64,000 bases of DNA from assembly GCA_002811645.1 (NCBI GenBank), contig PDIP01000013.1, positions 61,248 through 125,247 of the forward strand, given 5' to 3'. Positions 18,852 to 28,699 of the stretch are shown in pieces. This stretch comes from Corallochytrium limacisporum (taxonomy: Eukaryota > Opisthokonta). Within the stretch, counting starts at the first letter, position 1. Every line of letters starts with the position of its first letter. The notes beneath the pieces were generated by a model. It was not told the origin of the DNA. It was given only the letters and a program-made list of their open reading frames with translations, and did not search any database. Both the position numbers and the translations under genes were made by a program.

Positions 18852-20675
18852 TCAGTTGTCAGTGACACAGCCACCAGAGGCGTTGCCAACGTTCTTAATG
18901 TATTTCCACAGCGTGCCGCGTCGTACCTTGTACGGAGGCTGGACCCAGTTCTTGCGGCGCTCGGCCATTTCCTCGTCGCTGATCTTCACGTCAATCTGGC
19001 GCGTCTCGGCGTCAATGACGACGGAATCTCCATTCTCGACAAGGGCAATTGGACCCCCTTCAATGGCCTCGGGTGTGACGTGACCGATGATAAAGCCGTG
19101 GGAACCACCGCTGAACCGGCCATCGGTGACCATGGCCACATCGTTACCGAGACCCGCACCCATAATTGCAGAGGTCGGGGTCAGCATCTCGGGCATGCCG
19201 GGACCACCCTTGGGTCCTTCGTAGCGGATAAAGACAACAGACTGCTTGTGGATCTCGTTGCGTTCCAGGGCATGGAGCATGTCCTCCTCGGAATCATAGA
19301 CCAGGGCCTTGCCCTCAAAGCGCAGACCTTCCTTGCCAGTGATCTTAGCCACGGCACCTTCAGGGGCGAGGTTACCACGGAGGATGGTGATGTGTCCGGA
19401 CGGTTTCAGGGGCTTCTCCAGGGGGACAATAATGTCCTGGCCGTCCGTCAAGCCAGGCAAGTCCTTGACATTCTCAGCCAGGGTCTTGCCAGTTACGGTT
19501 AGGCAGTCTCCCTTGAGTAGACCCTTCTCCAGCAGGTACTTCTGGACAGCGGGAATACCGCCAACGCTATGCAGGTCCTCCATGACATACTTGCCGGAGG
19601 GCTTGAGGTCGGCAATGAAGGGTGTCTTGTCAGCAATGCGCTGGAAGTCATCAATAGTAAGGTCTACGTCCACAGCGTGGGCCATGGCGAGCAGGTGCAG
19701 AACAGCGTTAGTGCTGCCACCGAGGGCCATGGTGATGACAATCGCGTTTTCAAACGCATCTTTACTCATGATATCGCGCGGCTTGATATCCTTTTCAATC
19801 AACAGCTTCATGGCCTCGCCGATTCGAGTGGTCTCGCCCTGCTTGCTGGGGTCGGTGGCGGGACTGGACGAAGAGTATGGCAGGCTCATGCCCAGGGTCT
19901 CAATCGCAGTGGCCATGGTGTTGGCCGTGTACATGCCTCCACAGGCACCTGGTCCAGGGCATGCGTGCCGCACAATGTCCTGGCGTTCCTCTTCGGTGAT
20001 GCGACCAGCAATGTACTCACCGTAGCTCTGGAAGGCGCTGACGATGTCGAGCGGCTCCTTCTTCAGCGCACCGCATCCAGCACGGATGGTGCCACCGTAC
20101 AGCATGATGGCGGGGCGGTTTAGGCGTCCCATGGCAATCACACAGCCCGGCATGTTCTTGTCACAACCCGGAATAGCCACCAGACCATCGTACCACTGAC
20201 CACCCATAATGGTCTCAATGGAATCCGCGATGATGTCGCGGGACTGCAGGCTAAAGCTCATCCCTGGAGTGCCCATGGAGATACCATCACTGACACCAAT
20301 GGTGTTGAAGCGCATGCCGACCATGCCCGACTTCTGGACGCCCTCCTTGATCTTTTGGCTCAGGTCCAGCAGGTGCATGTTGCACGGGTTTCCTTCAAAC
20401 CAGACGCTGGCAATACCAATCTGCGGCTTCTGGAAGTCGTCAGACTTCATGCCGGTGGCGTAGAGCATGGCCTGGCTGGCACCCTGGCTCTTAGGCTGGG
20501 TAATCTTGCGTGAGTACCTGTTGGCTGCCCCATCCTTGTCCGCGCCAACCAGATCCTCAATGTCAGTCGTGTAGTGTCTGAACGCACAGCTCATGACTGC
20601 TTTTGTGGTTGTGTGCTTCACTGGACCGTTAACAACGCTGGAGGAACGCAGGATAGCAGCGCTCAATGACCACAT
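18852..20675 (-). CDS. ILV3: Dihydroxy-acid dehydratase, mitochondrial
   Basis: A 607-residue IlvD/Edd-family enzyme that dehydrates 2,3-dihydroxy-isovalerate and -methylvalerate, the third step of valine and isoleucine synthesis. Iron-sulfur cysteines are present: NPCN (C98), GCDKNMPG (C171) and [12 protein letters not shown] (about C244); the ending [19 protein letters not shown] is diagnostic. The ATG at 20675 gives an N-terminus rich in S, R and K without acidic residues for the first ~38 residues, a good mitochondrial presequence. The frame extends 38 codons further up to a TTG, which I reject. Animals lack this pathway, so the gene argues that the host is not a metazoan. Confidence 0.96.
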   Translation of the reverse strand: MWSLSAAILRSSSVVNGPVKHTTTKAVMSCAFRHYTTDIEDLVGADKDGAANRYSRKITQPKSQGASQAMLYATGMKSDDFQKPQIGIASVWFEGNPCNMHLLDLSQKIKEGVQKSGMVGMRFNTIGVSDGISMGTPGMSFSLQSRDIIADSIETIMGGQWYDGLVAIPGCDKNMPGCVIAMGRLNRPAIMLYGGTIRAGCGALKKEPLDIVSAFQSYGEYIAGRITEEERQDIVRHACPGPGACGGMYTANTMATAIETLGMSLPYSSSSPATDPSKQGETTRIGEAMKLLIEKDIKPRDIMSKDAFENAIVITMALGGSTNAVLHLLAMAHAVDVDLTIDDFQRIADKTPFIADLKPSGKYVMEDLHSVGGIPAVQKYLLEKGLLKGDCLTVTGKTLAENVKDLPGLTDGQDIIVPLEKPLKPSGHITILRGNLAPEGAVAKITGKEGLRFEGKALVYDSEEDMLHALERNEIHKQSVVFIRYEGPKGGPGMPEMLTPTSAIMGAGLGNDVAMVTDGRFSGGSHGFIIGHVTPEAIEGGPIALVENGDSVVIDAETRQIDVKISDEEMAERRKNWVQPPYKVRRGTLWKYIKNVGNASGGCVTDN

Positions 20676-22324
20676 TCTTCTATCAATCCGTTTGCTGTCA
20701 GCAGCTACGGAGAACTTCGGATAATACCGTTTCGGTAGATCCGAAGTTTCTTTGAACTCAAGTATGGAAAGGTAGTTTGCAACTGGCAAAACGCACCTAT
20801 AGAAAAAAGGAAACAGAATGGGACATATTTTATCACGGATTCAACCATCATTTCTAAATACCTAACTCCGCCGCTCCATTCCATCATCGCAGTCAGCAAC
20901 CAAGCATATCCATCACCACCCATTCCCCGCTCACCAACCCCCCCCCCTTCTTGCCAAAACCCTGGGTCCCCCTACCTCGACGGGGCTTTCCATTTTTAAA
21001 CACAAGAATAAAACACGGACTGCCAATTACCCAACAATCGAACGAGGAGGAGAGGAGAACCCCCCCCTTCGGGGAGGCCCCGCCCTGACGGGCAAAGGGA
21101 GGGCCGGAGCGCTGGATTCCAAGAAGTGACATTCCTTTCTTCGGGCCGTGAATAAAGTGATGGGCCGAAAAAATGTAAACACAACGGCGCAACACACACA
21201 CGCACACCCCAGCACGGGACTGGAAATGATTTGTTGAGTGGTCATCAGTTGGCATCGCTTGACATACAGTGTCTTGTATATTGGCAGGGTGCCTTCTTCG
21301 GTACCAATGGTCCTGAGTGTCACAATTCCTGCGCTTGATGATGAAAGATCAGTGGTCCGCCGGGAACCGACTCGACTCGACTCGCTCAAGGTTTAAACTC
21401 GCATGCAGCCTTGTCCTTATCCGTTTCCACATGGTATTGGACTAAAACTTCCCTTGCCCCTTGGATTCACCGAGCCATCGGCTAGAGTTTTGTGTGCGAT
21501 AGGCAGGGCCCCCACGCGTACGCAACAACAATAAATAGAAACTAAAGTCTGTACTCGGACCGAGAAAGGACAACAACAGCCGCAGCAGTGGTACTCTATG
21601 GTGGGGTGGTGGGTGGCGAGGACGGCGGGGTTGGAACCTCCTCGGTTCGGAAAGCGACCGACACCGGTGATCAAACAAAAACAAATTTGTGTAAATGCTT
21701 GACAGTCCATAGACCTCCGTCAGCAAAGCGTGAAGAGCAAGTGCCCTAGGATTCCACGGGTGCCCACTCCCTACTCGACATGGCTCTGATGACAAAGAGT
21801 TCCAGCGACCAAGCTGGGATCCAACACAAGAGTCCACAAACGCAAACGTAATACCATGGGTGCCCCACTTGTAGCATATGGCGTTGGTGTGTAGCTGTAG
21901 GAATGGTCTGAAGGAATTGTCCTTGCTACTGCATGCCAGAGGAATCCGAAGATGCCCTGGGCATGTCTAGATCCCCCAACTTCCAATCCGAACGCGCCCA
22001 GAGCTGCTGATGGTGTACCGGTCACTTCACCCAGCGCCTTACATGGCTTTGATCGATTCATCCGTAATCAATACTCATGCGGTGCCAGGAAGTATGGGCA
22101 AGGCTAGGCGGACGGACCGGGTACTGAGTGGGTGCTGTCCAACCAACTCGGAGAGGTCGGTACCCGGAAAAGCATCGCGCGTACAATTAGTACTGGGCAG
22201 GTCCAGGTTGGTCCCGGGTATCTCCCGCGGTGAATGTATGTGGCCCGTCATCCAACCCCCGCCATGTGCGAACCGAGAGCAGCAGCAGCAAAGGAACAAA
22301 AGCGAAACCCCCCCCCCTCGGTCA

Positions 22325-22363
22325 CTCTCTTTCTCTCTCTCTCTCACTCTCTCTCTCTCTCTC
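22325..22363. repeat. CT dinucleotide microsatellite
   Basis: About 39 bp of (CT)n with two single-base interruptions, inside the ILV3-VTC1 divergent interval. Confidence 0.9.
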
Positions 22364-22723
22364 CCTTGCTCTCCCTCCCCCGGGGGGCTCCCCACACGGC
22401 CAAAGAAAATACCAGCTTTTCTGCCGTTTTTGTCTTGAAACATATTCAATTCAGATCTCACACTGTGTGTGAAGGGGGAGTGTGCTTGGGCTGGCCCGAG
22501 TCAAACCCCTCACAGCCTATAGTGAATCTATGGGCGGGTCTCCCCCATGGAGGGGGCACCTGTGCTCGAGGAAGGCGGTGCGAAGGGCTCGTTTACAATT
22601 TCTTTTGTTACTTTTTTCCGGAGTCGTGTGTTTTCTTGCGCCTGTCTTTCACTACCGGGAAATAAAAAAATGAAAAAGTTAGTATCGCTTTGTTTGACTA
22701 TCACTGGCTGTGCCGGGAAACAA

Positions 22724-22741
22724 CCCCCCCCGGGGGGGGGG
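22724..22741. repeat. C8G10 palindrome
   Basis: Eight C directly followed by ten G, about 350 bp upstream of the VTC1 start. Confidence 0.85.
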
Positions 22742-23089
22742 CACCGAGAGAAGGATGAGATGGCCGATAGGCCAAAAGGCATAGGTCAAGGCCAGCAGGG
22801 AGCGGATGCGGGAAGAGGGGGGGGGGCGCTCACGGAAAGCCGTGTAAAAATCTTCTGGCAAGTTTGTGGTGTGCTCATGTTGGTTGAGGTATTTTGAAGA
22901 TCTGTGCATGAGTGATTGTACCTGATGTTTCAAGAAGATATCTGAAAGCAGGTAATGGGAAGCAAAATTTGAGTGGCTTTTAATCGAACGTTCGAGGTCG
23001 AGCAATCAAAACGGGAGTTCCTTGTTTCAAGTCAAGGAGTATAATTAAAGAAGTCTATAGACAATAAGATAGATAATACTGCAACAATC

Positions 23090-23479
23090 ATGGCAGACGA
23101 ATTGGGACAGAGCGCATCCGTACGGTATGTTATTCGCCAGGAACCGAAGCTGTACTTTGCTAACGAGCGTACATTTTTGCACTGGCTGAGCACGTCAACC
23201 TTTATGGCCACGATCGCAATGGGACTCATGAACTTTGCGGACAACATCGGTTTCATTACAGGTGCTATTCTTGCTCCTGTCTCCTTTATTTTCATGTCTT
23301 ACGCCATCTTCCTGTTCCGTGCCCGGGTAGAGTCTATGAAAGTGAGCGAAGCCAAGTACGTGGATGGTGTCTTTGTGCTTTTGACTCTGACCCTGATCTT
23401 CTTGGCCATTATGATTGTAAATATTGCCATTCAGATCCGTCGTGAGATCATCTCTGGCGAGACGGAACATCAACAGTAA
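23090..23479 (+). CDS. VTC1: Vacuolar transporter chaperone VTC1-like membrane protein (DUF202)
   Basis: A 129-residue three-helix membrane protein. The VTC signature EPKLYFANERTFLHWL lies at 18-33, immediately before the first helix; transmembrane segments are at about 32-50, 54-76 and 92-115. In yeast and protists VTC1 is the small membrane subunit of the VTC complex, which makes polyphosphate from ATP while moving it into the vacuole or acidocalcisome. Charged residues inside the helices (such as R77/R79) fit the polyphosphate channel. The catalytic VTC4 subunit is not in this window. V-ATPase d, found 4.5 kb away, supplies the proton gradient that the process needs. Length matches yeast Vtc1 (129). 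Confidence 0.93.
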   Translation: MADELGQSASVRYVIRQEPKLYFANERTFLHWLSTSTFMATIAMGLMNFADNIGFITGAILAPVSFIFMSYAIFLFRARVESMKVSEAKYVDGVFVLLTLTLIFLAIMIVNIAIQIRREIISGETEHQQ

Positions 23480-23821
23480 GGCATCAAATTGAAAACGGCT
23501 CATGGCCAAAACTTCCTTTGCGCACGCAGATACATCAGCCCATAGCATAACTATCAATAAATTGTATGGACATCCCTAAGGTCTCAAATGTCATTTAGTA
23601 CTGACGATCTAAGACGTCCACTAGTCTTGATCAGCAACGGCTTTCATATGTTCCAACCCTCATGTTCCAAAAAAAATAGTAGACGGAGGTGTGGTGTATT
23701 TGAATGAGCGTGTTTTGGTGTGTGATGATGGATGTTTGGTTGTCATTATAAATGTCAGACAAAGACTTTGAGAATGCATGGGAGAACATAGTGAACGGGT
23801 GTGGTCTGCACAAACATGCGA
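23480..23821. other. Convergent gap, VTC1 / VPS4
   Basis: Shared 3' region of 342 bp, the longest convergent gap here. Contains AATAAA-like sequence near 23555-23560 (TCAATAAATTG) on the + strand. No GC-run block and no gene. Confidence 0.5.
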
Positions 23822-25117
23822 TCAATCGCCCTCCTGACCAAACTCTTCTGTGAACTTCGTGTGCATGTCAATGTCGTCCTGACTCACGGACGGGCGCACG
23901 GCGGCCAAAGCAGCCAGCATGTCCCTCTTGCGCACGGGCTGAACATAGAGTTTGTCTCCGGGAATGTCCATCCAGTTCTTCTCGATGGCCTGGGGATCTC
24001 CAGGAGAGCACGGGGTCCAAAGGTCATTGCACGTTTGCTTAGGGTTTGTAGGGTCCGGACCGCTGACCTGCTTGAAATGGGTGGCTTCCTGCAATGCACG
24101 AACGGGCCGCATCAACGCATCACGCACAATGACACCGACGTCGGCACCTGTCATACCCTCGCTTGTGCGACCGAGTTCCCGGAAATCTTCTGCATTCAGC
24201 TCGTGCGGGGTCGAGCCCAGGTGTAGCTCAAACATGCGACCGCGGGCCTCTTCCTGAGGCAGGGGGATGTAAATACGCTTCTCGAAACGACGACGAATGG
24301 CAGAGTCTAGAGACCAGGGCATGTTGGTAGCACCCAGCACCAGGATCTTATCGTTGTCATTGCCTACACCGTTCATCTGGACGAGGAACTCAGTCTTAAT
24401 ACGCCGGGCTGCTTCAGATTCGCCATCGCCACGGCTACCACACAACGAATCAACCTCGTCAATGAAAATGATAGCCGGTCGTGCCTCACGAGCCATCTGG
24501 AACAGGGAGCGCACCAGGCGTTCGGACTCTCCGAGATACTTGGATGTCAAATCTGAGGAGCTGACACTGAAGAAGGTCGCATCGGCTTCCGTTGCAACAG
24601 CCTTGGCAAGGAAACTCTTACCAGTACCGGGAGGTCCGTAGAGCAAGATACCACGCCACGGGGTACGCTTGCCTGTGAAAAGATGTGGGAAACGGATGGG
24701 CATGATCACAGCCTCCTTCAGTGCACTTTTGGCGCCCTCTAGACCCGCGACGTCGCTCCACTTGACGTTCGGTTTCTCCGTAATAATCGCAGACTCCAGC
24801 GCACTGCGAAGCTTCTTGCTATCGTCATCGTCGTCACCGCCGCCTTTCTTACCTCCAGCGTTGCCCTCCGTTGCGACCTGAGCCTTCTTTGGGTTCTCAA
24901 GGTGTTTCTTTAGCTGCTCCGCACGGTCCAGATACTGACCTACCTTTGCCCGGATCGTCTGCTTGCTACGGTCATTCTTCTCATACTTGAGGGCAGTCAT
25001 GAAATACTCCAGGGCATGCTGGTATTTTGTGTATGCAGCTTCGTAGTTACCCGCACGATCTTCTGTCGTGGCTTCATTGACGAGGTCAATGGCCTTTTGT
25101 AAGAAATTTGCGCTCAT
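23822..25117 (-). CDS. VPS4: Vacuolar protein sorting-associated protein 4 (ESCRT-III disassembly AAA ATPase)
   Basis: A 431-residue AAA ATPase. The MIT domain is at 1-75 and binds ESCRT-III tails; a Gly/Asp-rich linker follows at 80-105. The AAA core shows Walker A GPPGTGKS at 161-168, the pore-loop segment SKYLGESE, Walker B IIFIDE at 216-221 and the arginine-finger region [16 protein letters not shown]. The C-terminal part contains the beta-domain and the Vps4-specific end helix ([21 protein letters not shown]). The protein disassembles ESCRT-III filaments in multivesicular body formation, cytokinesis and membrane repair. Complete and typical in length (yeast 437). Confidence 0.97.
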   Translation of the reverse strand: MSANFLQKAIDLVNEATTEDRAGNYEAAYTKYQHALEYFMTALKYEKNDRSKQTIRAKVGQYLDRAEQLKKHLENPKKAQVATEGNAGGKKGGGDDDDDSKKLRSALESAIITEKPNVKWSDVAGLEGAKSALKEAVIMPIRFPHLFTGKRTPWRGILLYGPPGTGKSFLAKAVATEADATFFSVSSSDLTSKYLGESERLVRSLFQMAREARPAIIFIDEVDSLCGSRGDGESEAARRIKTEFLVQMNGVGNDNDKILVLGATNMPWSLDSAIRRRFEKRIYIPLPQEEARGRMFELHLGSTPHELNAEDFRELGRTSEGMTGADVGVIVRDALMRPVRALQEATHFKQVSGPDPTNPKQTCNDLWTPCSPGDPQAIEKNWMDIPGDKLYVQPVRKRDMLAALAAVRPSVSQDDIDMHTKFTEEFGQEGD

Positions 25118-27431
25118 CTCTGTACCGTTTGGCGCAACGTTTGTGTGTTATCTTGTGACGTATATGACTCTTTTCCGGCTGTGTTGTGTGTAAAGGTCAC
25201 CTAGTGAAAGCGGGGTTTGCTATTGCATATCGTTTCCGCTCTGCGCCATTTGTAGCAATCTGTACTACTGCACTATACTCCTTTGCCGTTCAACCTTTTT
25301 GTTGATCATGACAAGCAAGTGATCGATAGTGTGGTTGCACTGACCCCTTCTCTTGTACCCGTCCGATCTCACTCAAAACCAAAAACAGCCATACGAGGCT
25401 TCATGACAACAGAAAGATAGTCATCCACTGCATACTATCTGTCGTCTTCTTAGAAACAAAATAAAACAGCAAATACAGTACTTGTGAAGAAATTTCCATT
25501 GTTTTCCAAGGGGGGCTTATCTTCAATCATTTGCGCTGAATGTATGTGTTTCCGCCCGTGCGATGGTGATGAATGATGGGGCGTACAGCGACCTTGGGCA
25601 TCGATTGCTGGTAACGGGCGACGAATTGGGTGTACTGGGAAAAAGCGGGGAGAGCAGTTGGCAGTTGGCAGCGGCAAAAACGGGGAAGGATTGCCTCAGC
25701 GGGAGGGGGTTGCAGTTAATAGTGAATCTATGGATCTCTGCGAATGTTGTGAGGGAAGGGGGACCAGGAGCGTGTTTGTGCTTGGAATTGGGAAAGAAAA
25801 GTTTCGAAAATTTTGCTTCGCGGAGCGGGGAGCAAGCGAGCCCCTTCTGACCCGGGCTCTCAGAAGGCAAAACCCTGCGACAGAGAGGAAAGGGGAGAGC
25901 CGAGCCGGGCACTGTGCAGCAGCAGAAGAGCAGGGGAGGGGGGGGGGCCGGTGTCAAAGCTGTACCACACAAAAAGCACTCGAAATACGGCCGTGTCTCC
26001 CAGAAGGTTCACTGAGGGGGGGGGCAGAGAACAAATAAAATTTCCGTATATATATTCATGCGATACATTCAATTATTACGTATTATAATATCAAGTATTG
26101 ACAAATATTAAACATCCGTATATAAATTCAAAGACTGGCCATTTGTGTACTTGGAATTACGTATTCAGGTGCCGTCCTTTCTCAGCCGCAGCCATTCGGG
26201 CCCCCGAAAACATCACCGATGCGAAATTTTTCTTCAATACTTTCACAATATGCCAGTAAGGCAAGAGTGAAATTAGCCGATGCAGAGAGGGGGGGGGAGG
26301 TCTGCCCGATGGCACCAGACTGCATGCACCACACAATCTTTCCCGAAAGAACTTTGCACAGCTCGGCTGGGCAATGAGGCAATTGGCCCAGGGTTTCCCA
26401 AAACTTTGCCGAAGAGAAAAGATGGGTGAGAAGGGGGCCTCCAGGGGGGTGGGGGGGGAGGAGAGAGGGAGAGGAGACGAAGATTCGGAGGCCAATGTTT
26501 TCGTTCTGAAGAAATTTTCTTCCTTTTTTTTTCTTTTGGGTTTCTAATCGCTATCTCTGCTTCGGTTGATTTTCCTCTCCAACTCAGCTCGGTTGCGTTT
26601 TTTGACAAGTTTCGTTTCCCTATTTTTTTTTTCAAACGGGCCCGTGCCAAAAAGACCTGGCCGCGTTTCGGGCTGACCTCGGTAGTGAGCGCAGGAAGGA
26701 TCTCCAAAGAGGTCGATCTCCCTTTCGTCCGGCACACTTGACTTGGACTGCCGGTCCGGCAAAGACCCGGTAAAATAGACTCCCGTTTGAAATCACAATA
26801 TTTTTGTAAATCCATGTGAAATCACATTGGGAGGGGTGCCTATAATTTTCTTTTCTGACTCCTTCAACCCCTCACCCCCCCCCCTTGCCTTGCAACCGGC
26901 GAACACATTTGGGTTTTGGACGGCCCCCCCCCCCTCACTCCCATCGCTCCCGGTACTTTTATCTGAAACGCCAGCCTGAACGGGGAGAGCCGCACACAGA
27001 CAGAAGGTGGGCGGGGAAGGGGGAGATTGCGAGATTAGCCAGTGAAGACTTATAAATGGGGTCTACCCACACCGCGAGTTCGAAGGATCAGGTAGCGGTG
27101 GCTGTGCGAAGCCTGTCGCCGCGTAGTACGGACTGTGGTTTGATTAGCTGGTTGGCCTTTGCACGGAGCGTGCCACCCCTCCGTTAATTGCTTGTTTGTC
27201 GAAGCCAGATGTGCAAGTGCTGGTAGACAAGACCCGTCTTAAGGCTAACATATGGTGGTGCGATCAGCGTTGGACCAGCTCCTGCGATTGGCTTTGCGGT
27301 TTGACAGTGTATCGGAGGCCAGGGCAAGGTTTAGTAGACAACAAGAACCGGTTTGGAGTCAGAAATTGGGCATTGGAATCGACTCTTAGGTTCCGTAGTT
27401 CTCAGTACTAGTAGGTAAAGAAATTTGTGAT
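25118..27431. promoter_or_regulatory. 2.3-kb divergent interval between VPS4 and the membrane SDR
   Basis: No gene recognised. G-runs at about 25934-25948, 26015-26024, 26289-26298 and 26442-26460; C-runs at about 26875-26884 and 26924-26934; GGGCCC at 26198 and 26638. A TATA box-like TATAAAT is at 27051-27057, about 375 bp upstream of the SDR ATG. The sequence 27075-27420 is of mixed composition and could be a long leader or an unrecognised non-coding RNA. Confidence 0.45.
26036..26150. other. AT-rich island
   Basis: About 115 bp of strongly AT-rich sequence inside otherwise GC-rich surroundings. It contains two copies of CCGTATATA (near 26044 and 26117) and two of ATTACGTATT (near 26075 and 26155). 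No coding. A duplex-unwinding or replication-origin role is conceivable but unsupported. Confidence 0.5.
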
Positions 27432-28532
27432 ATGGATGTATACAAAGAAGTTCACCGTTCCTTAGCGGACAATGTGGAATACATTTTGTGCTCGAAGAGC
27501 ACTAGTAGTGACCTGGTGCATCTTTGGATCTTTGGCATCGTCCTTTCGATCTGGGGCGCCGTCGTCATGTGCGTGGTTGTGTATATCTACTACAAGGTGA
27601 TATATGGTTCCCCGGGGTGGTTGGCTGGGAAGTCCGTTCTAGTCACAGGGGGAGCGGCGGGCATCGGCCTGGAGATGGTCCATGCCTTCGATCGCTTTGG
27701 CTGTAGTCGAATCCACGTCTGGGACAATAACGAAGAGGCTGTCTTGCGTCTGCAGCGCATGTCACGCTTGCCCAACGGGGCGGAACTCCATGTGAGCATT
27801 GTCGACGTGGGTAACCGGGACGAGGTTGCAAAAGCATCTCAGGATGTGCGGGAGATTGAACGGACACATGCACAGGGATCTTCGTCCTCAACCTCCAAAA
27901 ACAATGATTTTGGCCCGGACGTGATCGTCAACAACGCAGCCATAGCTGTCATTGCACCCTTCCTGGAGCAGACCCCCGAAGCCGTCCGCAAGACGTTCGA
28001 AGTGAATGCGATGGCCCCGTTCTTTGTGCTTCAAGAATTTCTCGGTGCCCTGATCAAGAAGAAGCCGCACGCTGGCGGTGAGGGGTTTATTGTCAACATG
28101 GGATCAGTCCTCGGGTTTATGAGCTTTGCGCGTCTAACCTCGTATAGTGCGACCAAAGCTGCCGTGTGTAACATGCATGAGAGTTTGATGATGGAACTAT
28201 CTGACTATCCTGGAGTTGGGCATCTCTTAGTGGCACCGGCGACTGTGCGGAGTCGAATGTTCCATGGTGCAGCTGACATGCCCTTCTTCCGCAAGATCGA
28301 AGCCCAGGATGTGGCGGAATTAATAGCTTGGCATATAGACCGGCGAGTGAGCGGGACGCTGCCGATACCCCTGATCATGTACACCATACCTATATGGCGA
28401 TCGTTCCCGTGGCATCTGCGTCGTTTTATTGCCAATCTGGTGGGGGCCAACCGTGCTCTGGTACGGGTCAAGGGCAACGTTGGTGCAGAAAACCACGCTG
28501 GCAATGTGCGCCATCATCTGAAGACCAACTAA
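27432..28532 (+). CDS. Membrane-anchored short-chain dehydrogenase/reductase (SDR16C-like)
   Basis: A 366-residue SDR. One N-terminal hydrophobic helix (30-57) anchors it, probably in the ER or a lipid droplet membrane. Cofactor motif TGGAAGIG is at 72-79, NNAA at 167-170, and the catalytic residues are S225, Y238 and K242 (YSATK). The layout resembles the SDR16C group (RDH10, DHRS3, HSD17B11/13), which act on retinoids, sterols or other lipophilic alcohols. The residue after the first beta-strand acidic position (WDNN, 97-100) suggests NAD over NADP. An extra Ser-rich loop lies at 149-160. Substrate unknown; 3-ketosphinganine reductase is less likely because the anchor is N-terminal. Confidence 0.88.
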   Translation: MDVYKEVHRSLADNVEYILCSKSTSSDLVHLWIFGIVLSIWGAVVMCVVVYIYYKVIYGSPGWLAGKSVLVTGGAAGIGLEMVHAFDRFGCSRIHVWDNNEEAVLRLQRMSRLPNGAELHVSIVDVGNRDEVAKASQDVREIERTHAQGSSSSTSKNNDFGPDVIVNNAAIAVIAPFLEQTPEAVRKTFEVNAMAPFFVLQEFLGALIKKKPHAGGEGFIVNMGSVLGFMSFARLTSYSATKAAVCNMHESLMMELSDYPGVGHLLVAPATVRSRMFHGAADMPFFRKIEAQDVAELIAWHIDRRVSGTLPIPLIMYTIPIWRSFPWHLRRFIANLVGANRALVRVKGNVGAENHAGNVRHHLKTN

Positions 28533-28699
28533 ACGGAAAGGAATGGAGCACGGGACTGCTCTTCCCAACTATCAAGTTGGCCATTCTGTGTACCAATAGA
28601 ACAATGTATCGAGGTTTAATTGCCGGCATGCTCTTCATTATTAACTTGTTACTACTAAGTTCTCTACGGCGACTTCATCACAGTGTGTCTCATTAACAC
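28533..28699. other. Convergent gap, SDR / NOM1
   Basis: Shared 3' region of 167 bp, with no GC-run block and no gene. Confidence 0.5.

Larger units (their letters stand above)
20676..23089. promoter_or_regulatory. 2.4-kb divergent interval between ILV3 and VTC1
   Basis: No gene recognised. Contains C-runs at 20938-20947 and 21060-21067, a (GACTC)n repeat at 21368-21384, GGGCCC at 21506, a CT microsatellite at 22325-22363, C5G6 at 22377-22387, the palindrome CTCCCCCATGGAGGGGG near 22541-22557 and C8G10 at 22724-22741. The open frames have low-complexity translations. Confidence 0.5.

Noticed and set aside
22518-25738. 15-mer ATAGTGAATCTATGG found near 22518 and again near 25724
   Set aside because: Two copies of a 15-mer in this much intergenic sequence are close to chance expectation.
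27075-27420. Possible non-coding RNA gene upstream of the SDR
   Set aside because: No snRNA, SRP, RNase P or 5S signature recognised, and the TATA box at 27051 is sufficiently explained as the SDR promoter.
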